Shown here piece after piece: positions 9,337-18,700 of a stretch of DNA of 37,213 nt. Position 1 is the first letter of the stretch. Each line of letters starts with the position of its first letter. The stretch covers positions 1-37,213 of the forward strand of contig JAXLQJ010000027.1 of NCBI GenBank assembly GCA_046331705.1. The letters are read 5' to 3'. The position numbers were made by a program, and so were the translations under genes. Below the pieces are notes generated by a model. It did not search any database. It saw only the letters and a list, made by a program, of their open reading frames with translations, and had not been told where the DNA came from. The stretch is from JADJOY01 sp046331705 [NCBI: bacterium]. GTDB lineage: Bacteria; JADJOY01.

Positions 9337-9972
9337 ATGCACGTGCCCGAGCCTTTCCGCTGGGAGGACGAAAGCGCGATCGCGGCTTTCGTCGAGCGGC
9401 ACGACTTTGCGACGCTGGTGACACCCACGCCCGACGAGCTTTGGGTGACGCACGTGCCGCTGGTGCTGCGTGCGGCAGCGGCGGAGGGCGAGCCGCGTCG
9501 GCTCGTCGGGCACGTGGCGCGGGCGAACCCGCATTGGCGTGCGTTCGACGGCGAACGACGATCGCTCGCGATCTTCCACGGCCCGCACGGATACGTGTCG
9601 CCGAGCTGGTACGCGACGGCACCGGCGGTGCCCACGTGGAACTACGTCGTGGTCCACGTTCACGGTCGGGTCCACGCACGCCACGACGACGAGTTCAAGG
9701 CCGCGATGGTGCGAGAGCTGTCGACGCGCTACGAGTCGCCGCGCCCGCGGCCGTGGCTGGCCGACGCGCTGCCGGAGGAATTCCATCGCCGGATGATGGC
9801 GGGGATCGTGGGGCTCGAGCTGGTGATCGAGCGCATCGAGGCGAAGCACAAGCTCGGTCAGAACCGCTCGCCCGCCGATCGCGTCGGCACGATCGACGGC
9901 CTCGAACGGGAAGGCACCGCCGAAGCCGCCGCCCTCGCGGCGTGGATGCGCGAGCACGCCAGCGACGGCTGA
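9337..9972 (+). CDS. PaiB-like FMN-binding protein (putative negative transcriptional regulator)
   Basis: This 211-residue protein matches the PaiB family, FMN-binding split-barrel proteins first described as repressors of sporulation and protease genes in Bacillus. The family motifs are in order: an N-terminal segment for FATLVTP and THVPLVL, GHVARANPHWRAF, FHGPHGYVSPSWY, VPTWNYVVVHVHG, and a C-terminal KHKLGQNRSPADR that corresponds to the KxSQNR element. Length is normal for the family. ATG 9337 is preceded by GGAAGAGG at a suitable distance. It follows the DUF4375-like gene on the same strand by 52 bp. DNA binding by such proteins outside Bacillus is not established; a flavin-dependent redox role is an alternative. 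Confidence 0.9.
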   Translation: MHVPEPFRWEDESAIAAFVERHDFATLVTPTPDELWVTHVPLVLRAAAAEGEPRRLVGHVARANPHWRAFDGERRSLAIFHGPHGYVSPSWYATAPAVPTWNYVVVHVHGRVHARHDDEFKAAMVRELSTRYESPRPRPWLADALPEEFHRRMMAGIVGLELVIERIEAKHKLGQNRSPADRVGTIDGLEREGTAEAAALAAWMREHASDG

Positions 9973-10175
9973 TGCCGCGGCAGCCGCAGCCTGGCCCGGC
10001 CTTGGGCTGCCCGTGCAGCTCGAGTGGACTCGGCTCGGGCGCGGACGAACGCCCGGTGGGGATCTCGCCGATCGCGCCTCGCGTACCGCGGCGTGGAACT
10101 TGCGTGGTCTCCGGGCGAGACCTCCCGAACGCCCGAAATCCCATGGAGATACAGCCTCTTGTGGAGATCCGGGCA

Positions 10176-10200
10176 GGCGGCGGAGGTTGACTCCGCCGTC
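10176..10200 (+). promoter_or_regulatory. Stable hairpin in the presumed leader of the first hsp70-like gene
   Basis: GGCGGCGGAG at 10176-10185 pairs with CTCCGCCGTC at 10191-10200 (nine Watson-Crick pairs and one G-T) around a GTTGA loop. It ends 31 bases before the ATG at 10232. It may be a leader structure controlling the chaperone gene or a terminator of the upstream PaiB-like gene, whose stop is 204 bases away. No CIRCE element or clear heat-shock promoter was found in 9973-10231. Confidence 0.35.
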
Positions 10201-10231
10201 AACGACCTGACGCGCGGTGGGGTGGGCAGCG

Positions 10232-12043
10232 ATGGCAGCGAACCACGTGATCGGGATCGACCTCGGAACCAGCAACTCGTGCATCGCGTCGCTCGTCGGC
10301 GGCGAGCCGGGCGTGATCCAGAACCTGGAGGGAGACCGCACGACCCCGTCGGTGGTCGCCTTCGGGCGCAACGGCGAACGGATGATCGGCCAGCCGGCCA
10401 AGCGTCAGGCGGTGGTGAATCCCACCAACACCATCTTCTCGATCAAGCGCTTCATCGGCCGCAGCTATCGCTCGCGCCAGGTCCAGGAGAACCTCGAGCG
10501 CTTCCCGTTCCGGCTGGCGTCCTCCTCGGGTGGCGACGTTCGCTTCGACATCGAGGGGCGTCGCTTCTCGCCGGAGGAGCTCTCCTCGATGATCGTCGCC
10601 AAGCTCAAGAGCGAGGCGGAGCAGTCGCTGGGCGCCGAGGTGCGCAACGCGGTCATCGCCGTGCCGGCGTATTTCGACGATCGCCAGCGCAGCGCCACCA
10701 AGGACGCCGGCCGCATCGCGGGCTTGGGCGACATCCAGATCATCAACGAGCCGACGGCGGCGGCGCTCGCCTACGGGCTGCACCGTCAGCAGAACCAGCT
10801 GCTCGCCGTCTACGACCTGGGCGGCGGCACCTTCGACGTGTCGGTGCTCCAGCAGCTCGGCGGCAAGTTCCGGGTGCTCGCGAGCTGCGGCGACGCCTAC
10901 CTGGGCGGCGACGACTTCGATCGCGTCCTCATTGATTGGCTCATCGAGGAGTTCCAGCGCGCCGCCGGCGTGCCGCTGCCCACGGAGCCGACGGTGCTGC
11001 AGCGGCTCAAGAACGCGGTGGAGCAGGCCAAGCGCGATCTCTCGTTCAGCCAATCGGTGCGGATCACCGTGCCGTTTCTCGCGGGCGGACGCTCGGGCCC
11101 GGTGCACCTCGACGTGGAGCTGGACCGGCAGCGCTTCGAGCAGCTGGTGGGGCCGCTCGTCGATCGCACCCTCGGACCGTGCGCGACCGCGCTCTCCGAC
11201 GCGGGGATCAAGCCGCAGGACATCGAGGCGGTGGTGGTGGTCGGCGGGCAGAGCCGGTCGCCCATCGTGCAGGCCCGCGTGGCGCAGTTCTTCGGGCGCG
11301 CGCCGGTGCGCGGGATCAATCCCGACGAAGCGGTGGCGATGGGCGCCTCGGTGACGGCGGCGCTCGGCGCGGGACAGCTTCCCGGCTACGAGCTGCGCGA
11401 CGTGACCCCGCTCTCGATCGGCATCGAGACGGCGGGTGGCGCCTTCACCAAGATCATCCCGCGCAACACGCCGTTGCCGGCGACCGCGAAGCGCGTGTTC
11501 ACCACCACCGAAGACAACCAGATCATCATTCGCGTGCACGTGCTGCAGGGCGAACGCGAGCTCGCCAAGGACAACCGCTCGCTCGGCCAGTTCGATCTCG
11601 TGGGGGTGCGCGCGGCGCCGAAGGGCACGCCGAGCATCGCCATCGAGTTCGAGGTCAGCGAGGAGGGGCGGGTCCACGTCACCGCCAAGGACGAGGACAC
11701 GGGTCGGTTCCAGACCGTGCGCGTATCCGGCCGTGGCGGGCTCACCGAGACCGAGGTGGATCGGATGGTCGAGGACGCGCAGCTTCACCGCGCGGTGGAC
11801 GAGCAGGCGCGCGAGTGGCTGGCGGTGCGGAACCGAGGCTTGAGCCTCGTCTACCAGACCGAGCGGCTGCTCACCGATCCCACGGCGCCGCTCATGCCGA
11901 TCTTCCGGGAGCGCCTGCACGCGATGGTGAGCGAGTTCAAACGCCACCTCGCCCGCAGCGTGGCGCCGCAGGACCGTCATTCGATCGAGGAGCGCCTGAG
12001 CGAGCTCGTGGCGTTGCTGCGGGAGCTCGAGTACGAGTCCTGA
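10232..12043 (+). CDS. Hsp70-family chaperone (DnaK-like), first of a tandem pair
   Basis: This 603-residue Hsp70 protein would be a cytoplasmic ATP-driven chaperone. The ATPase domain shows the phosphate-1 loop IGIDLGTSNSC (Ser replaces the usual second Thr), the phosphate-2 motif VYDLGGGTFDVS, INEPTAAALAYGL, and the adenosine motif VVVVGGQSRSPIV. The interdomain and substrate-binding region follows with VTPLSIGIETAGG and a normal beta-sandwich. The alpha-helical lid is short, ending in ELEYES, and there is no Gly-rich or EEVD-like tail, so it is about 35 residues shorter than canonical DnaK. ATG 10232 is used; an upstream in-frame GTG at 10217 only adds MGWAA. It is clearly homologous along its length to the next gene. 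DnaJ and GrpE are not encoded here. Confidence 0.92.
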   Translation: MAANHVIGIDLGTSNSCIASLVGGEPGVIQNLEGDRTTPSVVAFGRNGERMIGQPAKRQAVVNPTNTIFSIKRFIGRSYRSRQVQENLERFPFRLASSSGGDVRFDIEGRRFSPEELSSMIVAKLKSEAEQSLGAEVRNAVIAVPAYFDDRQRSATKDAGRIAGLGDIQIINEPTAAALAYGLHRQQNQLLAVYDLGGGTFDVSVLQQLGGKFRVLASCGDAYLGGDDFDRVLIDWLIEEFQRAAGVPLPTEPTVLQRLKNAVEQAKRDLSFSQSVRITVPFLAGGRSGPVHLDVELDRQRFEQLVGPLVDRTLGPCATALSDAGIKPQDIEAVVVVGGQSRSPIVQARVAQFFGRAPVRGINPDEAVAMGASVTAALGAGQLPGYELRDVTPLSIGIETAGGAFTKIIPRNTPLPATAKRVFTTTEDNQIIIRVHVLQGERELAKDNRSLGQFDLVGVRAAPKGTPSIAIEFEVSEEGRVHVTAKDEDTGRFQTVRVSGRGGLTETEVDRMVEDAQLHRAVDEQAREWLAVRNRGLSLVYQTERLLTDPTAPLMPIFRERLHAMVSEFKRHLARSVAPQDRHSIEERLSELVALLRELEYES

Positions 12044-12081
12044 CAATTCGCGTCGGGGGTGGTGCCGCAGCGCGGCATTGA

Positions 12082-12124
12082 CGCGGGCGTCCAGCCCGCG
12101 CCGAACCCGGGCTCGCACCCCGGG
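12082..12124. terminator. Two tandem GC hairpins after the first hsp70-like gene
   Basis: CGCGGGC (12082-12088) pairs with GCCCGCG (12094-12100), and 5 bases later CCCGGG (12106-12111) pairs with CCCGGG (12119-12124). The first begins 38 bases after the stop at 12043. No T-tract is present. By position the pair could terminate the first chaperone transcript and separate it from the second gene. Confidence 0.35.
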
Positions 12125-12184
12125 CATTCGCGCAACTCGGCGACGGCAAGCGCCTTTCCGCCGGTGAATGCGCGCCAACCGCGC

Positions 12185-12214
12185 TTGACACCCGTGGCTC
12201 GTGCCCGGTAGTTG
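12185..12214 (+). promoter_or_regulatory. Weak candidate promoter upstream of the second hsp70-like gene
   Basis: A perfect sigma-70-type -35 hexamer TTGACA occurs at 12185-12190. Eighteen bases later TAGTTG (12209-12214) is a poor -10 match (TA only). It is about 120 bases before the ATG at 12335 and lies beyond the tandem hairpins, which makes independent transcription of the second chaperone plausible, but the -10 is not convincing. Confidence 0.25.
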
Positions 12215-12334
12215 TGTCGCGATGGCGCGGCGCGCTGGCCCTTCGCGTCACGGTCCACTTATTGCTTTCGCTTCCGTCCTCGGGATGGCATGATGCCGCC
12301 CGAACCACGCAACGCCCTGACCTCGCGGAGCGCC

Positions 12335-14128
12335 ATGGCGGTCATCGGAATCGACTTCGGCACCACGAACTCCTGCGCCGCGATCCTGCAAGGCGATGAG
12401 CCCGCCATCATCGTCAACGCCGAGGGTGAGCGCGTCACGCCCTCGGTGGTCGCGATCGGTCGCAACGGCGATCGGTTGATCGGCAACGCCGCCAAGCGTC
12501 AGGCGATCGTCAATCCCGAAAACACCATTTTTTCGGTCAAGCGCTTCATCGGTCGTCCGTTCCATTCGGGACCGATCCAGGAGTACGTCAAGCGCTTCCC
12601 GTTCAAGATCACGGAGTCGCCGAAGGGCGACGTGCGCTTCGATGCCTCGGGCAAGAAGTTCTCGCCCGAAGAGCTGTCGGCAATGATCCTCACCAAGATC
12701 AAGGCCGAGGCGGAATCGTTCCTGGGCGAGGAAGTGAAGCAGGCGGTCATCACCGTCCCCGCCTACTACGACGACCGTCAGCGCAGCGCCACCAAGGACG
12801 CCGGCAAGATCGCGGGCTTGGACGTGCTGCGGCTCATCAACGAGCCCACCGCGGCGGCGCTCGCGTACGGCGTCCACCGGCGCGGCGAGCGCGTCATCGC
12901 GGTCTACGACTTGGGCGGCGGCACGTTCGACATCTCGATCCTGGAACAGAAGGACGGCGACTTCCGCGTGCTCGCCACCTCCGGCGACGCGTTCCTGGGC
13001 GGCGACGACTTCGACCAGATGCTGATGGATTGGCTCGGCCAGGAATTCGAGAAGCGCAACGGCGTCGAGCTGCAGCGCGATCCCACGATCCTGCAGCGCC
13101 TCAAGAACGCCGCCGAGAGCGCGAAGAAGGATCTCTCGTTCAGCGAGTCCACCCAGGTGACGGTGCCGTTCATCATGGGCGGCGCTTCCGGCCCGCTGCA
13201 CCTCGACGTGGAGCTGATGCGCGCCGAGTTCGAGAACCTGGTGTCGGCGCTGGTGGATCGCACCCTCACGCCGTGCGAGGCCGCGCTCAAGGACGCGGGC
13301 ATCAAGGCGTCCGACGTCGACGCCGTGCTGCTCGTCGGCGGCCAGACGCGCAGCCCGATCGTGCAGCGCAAGGTCGAGCAATTCTTCGGCAAGCCGCCGA
13401 TCAAGGGCATCAACCCCGACGAGGCCGTGGCCATGGGCGCCGCGGTCACCGCCGGCATCCGCACCGGCGAGGTCGACAAGGTCAACCTCCACGACGTGAC
13501 GCCGCTCTCGCTCGGCATCGAGACCGCCGGCGGCGTCTGCACCAAGATCATCGCGCGCAACACGCCGATCCCCGCGTCGGCGAAGAAGGTCTTCACCACC
13601 ACCGAGGACGATCAGCTCATCATCCGCATCCACGTGCTCCAAGGCGAGCGCGAGATGGCGAGCGACAACCGCACCCTCGGCATCTTCGACCTGGTGGGAG
13701 TCCGGCCCGCGCCCAAGGGCGTGCCCTCGATCGAGATCACCTTCTCGATCGACGAGGAAGGCATCGTCCACGTCCAGGCGAAGGATCAGGACACCGGCCG
13801 CACGCAGTCCCTGCGCATCACCGGCGCCGGCGGCCTCACCGACAACGAGATCAAGCGCATCATCACCGATGCGGAGAAGTACCAGAAGGAAGACGAGAAG
13901 ATCCGCGAGTGGGTCACCCAGAAGAACAAGGGTATGAACCTCGTCTACTCGGCGGAGCGCCTCCTCGACGATCCCACCGCGAAGCTCGTGCTCGCGTACC
14001 GCAAGCGCCTCGGCGACACCGTGCACCGGCTCCGCGAGGCGCTCGGCGGCAAGCCGGATCCCGCGGCCGTCGAGAAGCGCATGGCGGATCTCGTCGAGGT
14101 CCTGAAAGAGCTCGAGTACGAGCCCTGA
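12335..14128 (+). CDS. Hsp70-family chaperone (DnaK-like), second of a tandem pair
   Basis: This 597-residue Hsp70 protein is paralogous to the preceding gene. The ATPase domain has IGIDFGTTNSC, VYDLGGGTFDIS, INEPTAAALAYGV and LLVGGQTRSPIV, all canonical. The substrate-binding domain carries VTPLSLGIETAGG and the beta-strands through DEEGIVHVQAKDQDTGR. The lid is short and ends ELEYEP, again without a Gly-rich tail. GGAG seven bases before the ATG at 12335 decides the start; an upstream in-frame ATG at 12293 would add 14 residues that do not belong to the family. It has more Lys and Asp/Glu than its neighbour and keeps Thr where the first paralogue has Ser in the phosphate-1 loop, so it is the more DnaK-like of the two. 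Whether either is the main cellular DnaK cannot be decided from this window. Confidence 0.92.
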   Translation: MAVIGIDFGTTNSCAAILQGDEPAIIVNAEGERVTPSVVAIGRNGDRLIGNAAKRQAIVNPENTIFSVKRFIGRPFHSGPIQEYVKRFPFKITESPKGDVRFDASGKKFSPEELSAMILTKIKAEAESFLGEEVKQAVITVPAYYDDRQRSATKDAGKIAGLDVLRLINEPTAAALAYGVHRRGERVIAVYDLGGGTFDISILEQKDGDFRVLATSGDAFLGGDDFDQMLMDWLGQEFEKRNGVELQRDPTILQRLKNAAESAKKDLSFSESTQVTVPFIMGGASGPLHLDVELMRAEFENLVSALVDRTLTPCEAALKDAGIKASDVDAVLLVGGQTRSPIVQRKVEQFFGKPPIKGINPDEAVAMGAAVTAGIRTGEVDKVNLHDVTPLSLGIETAGGVCTKIIARNTPIPASAKKVFTTTEDDQLIIRIHVLQGEREMASDNRTLGIFDLVGVRPAPKGVPSIEITFSIDEEGIVHVQAKDQDTGRTQSLRITGAGGLTDNEIKRIITDAEKYQKEDEKIREWVTQKNKGMNLVYSAERLLDDPTAKLVLAYRKRLGDTVHRLREALGGKPDPAAVEKRMADLVEVLKELEYEP

Positions 14129-14211
14129 ACCGGGCGATCGCGGGCAAGGCGATGCGGCCGACCGGGTCCTCGGACGCCGCCATTCCGCCCCATCGCGCCG
14201 AGCGGCACACG

Positions 14212-15423
14212 ATGGGGCGGAGTGCGACGCTGCGGCCCCGCGAGTCGTTGCCGGACCCTCGCGCTTTCGGTTCGGTGCCGGCCGGCGGGACCCTTCGTCG
14301 GTCCAGCCTCGCTCGCTCGCTCGGCGGCGCGGCCGCGGTGTCGTTGCTGGCGCTCGTCGCCGCCACCGGCTGCGATCGCCCCAGCGTGCGGGGCAAGCGC
14401 GTGGGCGAGTGGGTGATCGCGCTGCACGCATCGGATCCGCGCACGCGACTCACCGCCGCGCACGTCCTGGCGGACGCCCGCGGTGCGGGGCGGCTCGCCA
14501 TCAAACCGCTCGTGACCGCGCTCGGCGATCCGGCCGACGCGGTGCGCGAGCAAGCGGCGTACGCGCTCGGCGCCATCGGGCGCGACGCCACGCGCTTCCT
14601 CGCGCCGCGCCTCGACGATCCCAAGCTCACTCCCGGCGAAGCGCGCTGGGTCGCCCGAGCCTTGGCGGCGATCGCGCGAACCGATCCGGCAGCGCGCGAG
14701 CGGCTGCTCGCCGCCAGCCGCGCGTCCACCCCAGCCGTGCGCGTTGCGGCGGTGCGGGCGCTCGGACACACCCGCGACCCAGCGGTGGCCGAGCGACTGA
14801 TCGAGCTCCTCGACGGCGAGGACGCGCTGCTGCGCCGCGACGCCGCGCTGGCGCTCGCGCACATGGGTGTCGCGGGCCGCGCCGCCATCGCGGTGCTCGT
14901 GCAACACCTGCGGGTCGACGATCGCGAGCTGGTGACCGCGTGCCTCACGGCGCTGGGAGCAGTCGGGCGCAGCGTGGAGGTTGCCGCGCCGGAAGCGGCG
15001 GCGGTGCGCAACGGGCTCGCCGCGGCGTTCCCGAGCGCCGATCCGCTGGTGCGCGTGGCCGCCGCGCGCGCCGCCGCCGATCTGGGACCGCTCGCCCTGG
15101 ACTCCCTCCCGAGCCTCGGTGAGCTGCTCGCCGATTCGAACCCCGTCGTTCGCGAATCCGCCGTGCACGCGCTCGCCGCGCTGGCACCGGCCGTCGACGA
15201 CTCGAACGTGAGCTCGCTGGTGCACACGGCCTCCACCGCCGGACCCGAGGCGCCGCGCGTCGGGGCGATTCACGCCCTCGGCGCCCTCGGCGCCCGCGCG
15301 CACGCCGCCACCGACGCGCTCACGGCGTTGAGCAAGGACCGCGACGGCGACGTCCGCCGCGCCGCTTCCGAAGCCCTCGGCAAAGTCGTGACCGCCACCA
15401 CCCGCGCCGCCAGAGCGGGCTGA
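14212..15423 (+). CDS. HEAT-repeat lipoprotein
   Basis: This protein of about 403 residues starts with a basic stretch and a hydrophobic helix ending SLLALVAATGC, a lipobox-like site with Cys54 as the lipidated residue. The rest is a chain of about nine or ten HEAT/PBS-lyase-type repeats of 30-40 residues, each with the V-R-x-x-A-x-x-A-L-G pattern, for example VREQAAYALGAIG, VRVAAVRALGHT, LRRDAALALAHMG and VRESAVHALAALA. Such superhelical scaffolds bind proteins; the partner is unknown. ATG 14212 leaves a long 53-residue leader. A GTG at 14275 would give a more normal 32-residue signal, and ATG 14152 would lengthen it, so the start is uncertain. It follows the second hsp70-like gene by 83 bp on the same strand. 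Confidence 0.8.
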   Translation: MGRSATLRPRESLPDPRAFGSVPAGGTLRRSSLARSLGGAAAVSLLALVAATGCDRPSVRGKRVGEWVIALHASDPRTRLTAAHVLADARGAGRLAIKPLVTALGDPADAVREQAAYALGAIGRDATRFLAPRLDDPKLTPGEARWVARALAAIARTDPAARERLLAASRASTPAVRVAAVRALGHTRDPAVAERLIELLDGEDALLRRDAALALAHMGVAGRAAIAVLVQHLRVDDRELVTACLTALGAVGRSVEVAAPEAAAVRNGLAAAFPSADPLVRVAAARAAADLGPLALDSLPSLGELLADSNPVVRESAVHALAALAPAVDDSNVSSLVHTASTAGPEAPRVGAIHALGALGARAHAATDALTALSKDRDGDVRRAASEALGKVVTATTRAARAG

Positions 15424-15799
15424 ACGACGCCGCATCGAAGGGCGCCCGGTGCGTGGAGGCACGCGCGCCGGTGTGTCGCGCGGCGTCGGATCGCTCGCCG
15501 CGACGGTGGCTTCGCCGGCCAGCGTTGCGGCACCGCGGCGTTGCACCGTGGCTGCGCAACGTCGACTCCGGTGTCGACTCATCGCACCGTCTCGCGCGGG
15601 AGGGCACGCGCACCCTCGAGCGACTCGAATCCAGTGTGGCCGGATTGGATCGCGGGACTTCGCATTGACTCGGGGGGTGGCGAGGCGCACGATCGGAACA
15701 GACTCCATTAAATCAGGGAAAGCGATGATGCGATGGGAAAATTGAAGGATCGGGACTCGGCCCTTCCTTCCTTCCCGCTTTCCAGGTCCCTGTGTGCCC
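15424..15799. other. Gap without a convincing gene before the large secreted protein
   Basis: I see no credible gene in these 376 bases. An open frame at 15449-15745 has Arg/Ala-rich composition like shadow frames elsewhere. The last 130 bases turn noticeably A/T-richer (15700-15745) and end in a pyrimidine-rich tract (15756-15790), the kind of composition expected of a promoter and leader. Confidence 0.5.
15665..15693 (+). promoter_or_regulatory. Candidate promoter for the 1560-residue secreted protein
   Basis: TTGACT (15665-15670, five of six -35 positions) is followed after 17 bases by CACGAT (15688-15693, three of six -10 positions including A2, A5 and T6). It is about 107 bases before the ATG at 15800, in the A/T-richer gap. 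Spacing is ideal but the -10 is poor. Confidence 0.25.
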
Positions 15800-18700
15800 A
15801 TGAGCTGGGCGCGCGTTGTCGCGGCCATCGTCGTGGTCGCGTTCACCAGCCTTTCTGCGGCTGACGCTCGCGCGCAAAGCACCTCCACGCTTCACGGCGT
15901 GGTCGTTCTTCCTGGAATCCCGCCCACCCCGGTCGCAGGGGCGCAGCTCATGTCGCCAACGGGGGCGGGCATTGTCTCGGATGCGAATGGAGAATTCTCG
16001 ATACCGAATTGGCCGGATGAGATTGGATTCGGCCTCGGGCTGGCGATCGTCGAGTGCAGCAATACGGGGGTGGCCGGTCTCAGAGGACCGATTCCACTCG
16101 ATCCCTCCGGCGTCACGGACCTCGGCTCGATCGTGCTCGCCGGTGGACTGCCGTTCTTCAACAGCGCCAACTACGTGGGAATCGCGTCCGGCCAACAGAC
16201 CGCCCTCGTCGCTTGGGGCGATCGTGATGGCGACGGTGACGCCGACTTCTGCACGACCGCGAGCGTCGCGACGGGCACGGCGATCCACTGCTTCGTGAAC
16301 GGTGGCCACGGCGAGTTCTCGCCCGGCTTCTCCACGACCGTGCCTGGCGGCATGGTCCGTGATTTCTATGTTGGCGCTGCCACTGCCCAGCACGACGGGT
16401 CGCTCCTCTACCCGAGCTACGACGGGGAGTCGTTCGCCGTCATCGAAGACCCAGAGTCCAGCGCGACGCCCGTCACGATCGATCTGGGTGGCCCTGCCGT
16501 CGCGCTCCAGCTCGGCCAGTGGGTGAGCGCGCAGTTCGACATCGTCGCGGGGATCGACGACCCGAGCACCGGTGGTGGGGCGGTCGTTCACGTCGCGGGC
16601 AGCGCTAGTTGCCCCAACCCGCCCTGCGCCACGAGCCCTGACGTCGTCTTCACGACGCCTGGGCACATCAGCGCGCTGGCTGTCGGCCCGATCGACGAGG
16701 ACGCGCTCGATGACGTGCTGGTGCTCGATCGCGACAGCGGGACGTGTACGCCGCTGCTCTGGGATGCTGTGAGCGCGAGCTTCGTCGCGAGTGATCCGCT
16801 GCCGTGTCCGGGTGATCCGCGGGACGCGAGGTCGTTCCGCTACGGAGACGGTTCACCCGGTTTCCTCGTCATCGGTACCCAACCCGGTCAAGGCGACGCG
16901 GGTCGGCTTCTGGTCCTACGTCGCGAAGCCAGCGGTGAGTTCACGGCCACGGCGTTCGACTTCGGCTCGGACCTGCGCGCCATCGCCATCAGCCACGAGG
17001 TGCTTTTCACGACCACCGTCGCCGTGACGTCCGCTGGCGACCAGAGCGTCTACGAGCTCACGCTCGATGGCGACACCGGCGAGCTCACGTTGCGGTCGCC
17101 GCTCGCCACCGACCATCCCAACTTCATGCTCTCCGGCGTGACGAGCGCCGATCTCAATGGCGATGGCTTCCACGACATCCTCGCGGCCACGGGACAGCCG
17201 ATGGTCGCGAGATGGCTGTCCGTGCAAGCGCCCGGAGACGGCGATGGTGACGGCATCGACGACATCGCGGAGCTGCGGCACGGCACCGATTGCGCCAATC
17301 CGGATTCAGACGAAGACGCCGTGCTGGACCTTCTGGACAACTGCCCGAGCACGCCGAACGCCCAGCAGCAGGACGGCGACGGAGATCAGGTCGGTGACGC
17401 CTGTGATTCGGACCTCGTCAACAGCGGGTCCGCTGGTGCGCTGAATCAGCCGGCAGACGGCACTTTCACGAAGCAGATCATCGCACCTATCGACTTGGGC
17501 TCGAACGGGGCGGGCTTCGGCACGTTCGGCTTGGACTACCTCTCCGGCCAAGCCCCGCCCAACGTCCCGATGGTGCAGTGGAGCTCGACGGATGCGGTCG
17601 CGTGGTGGCAGAGCTGGGGCTGGCAAGCCGAAGACGAGATCGACTTCGCCGCTGCCGACATCGACGGCGACGGCCAAGACGAAGTCATTCTCTCGAACAT
17701 GACCCGCAGCACCAACGGCCTTCAGGCCGTTCGCCGGAACCTCTCCGGCGCGTGGGAGGCGATCGCGGATCTCTTCCCACCGAATCCGTGCATCGACGAT
17801 CCAAGCGTCACGTGCCCTGCTGGCCACCGCGTGACGGCAGGGGATCTCGACGGCAACGGTGCACCGGAGGTGATCGTCAGCGCGATCACCGAGCCGACCT
17901 GCACCGACGGCTCGTCCTTTCACATTTTCACCCTCGAGCCCACGCCGCAGCTTCACTACGAGTCACGGCTGTGGGGTGGCTTCAACGAGTGCGGGGGCTT
18001 CGATCTGGCCACCGCGGACCTCGACGGCAACGGCAGCGACGAGCTGATTCTCGGCTTCGCGAAGGTCTCGAACCAGGTATTTGCATTTCAGTACGACAGC
18101 TCGTGGGTGTCGGCGATCGGATTCATCGCGCCGGTCGTGGTGTTTCCGTTCTGGGACAGTGGCGTACGCATCGCGACGGGCCATGTGAACACCGTGAACC
18201 CCGTGGACAATCCGAACGAGCGCCCCCAGGTGCTCGTCGCAACATCCAGCACGGGTGGGGGCGGATCCTGGACTGTACTGGACCCCAAGACGATCTATCC
18301 GGCGGGGATCTCGTGGGATGGTTTTCAGGCGCAGGCGGGCAGCGCGCCCGCGTTTCCCGAGCCGATCGTGGGCTATGGAGCCGAGGGGGGACCGCTCGAC
18401 ATCGCGGCAGGTAACGTCGACGGGGACGCTTTCGATGAGGTGATCGTGACCGGCAAGCGCAGCCTCGGTCGCGGGACCATCCGCGTCTTCGGCTTCGATT
18501 CGAAGAGTCTCCCGGCCGCGAGCTGGGATCAGCGGCATCCCATGATCGCCACGCATCCCGACTCCGCGCTTCTCCCCTACCAACGCGGCGGCGTCGCGCT
18601 CGCTACCCTCGCGTCGTGGCCTACGCCCGGTGGTAGCTATTTCCGGCACAGCGGTGCCTCGCCGTTCCACGCGACCCATCCTGGCGCCGGTTCGTCCGTC

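Noticed and set aside
10199-12178. 659-codon open frame antisense to the first hsp70-like gene
   Set aside because: Antisense to a firmly identified Hsp70 with conserved motifs; the composition is typical of a complement shadow (Arg, Ala, Leu, His, Asp).
12248-14431. 727-codon open frame antisense to the second hsp70-like gene
   Set aside because: Same reason: the sense strand encodes a conserved chaperone and the antisense product shows no family motif.
15449-15745. 98-codon frame in the gap before the large secreted protein
   Set aside because: No family resemblance, no ribosome-binding site, and composition like other shadow frames.
13945-15888. Long antisense frame across the HEAT-repeat gene
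   Set aside because: The plus strand gives regular HEAT repeats; the antisense product is low-complexity.
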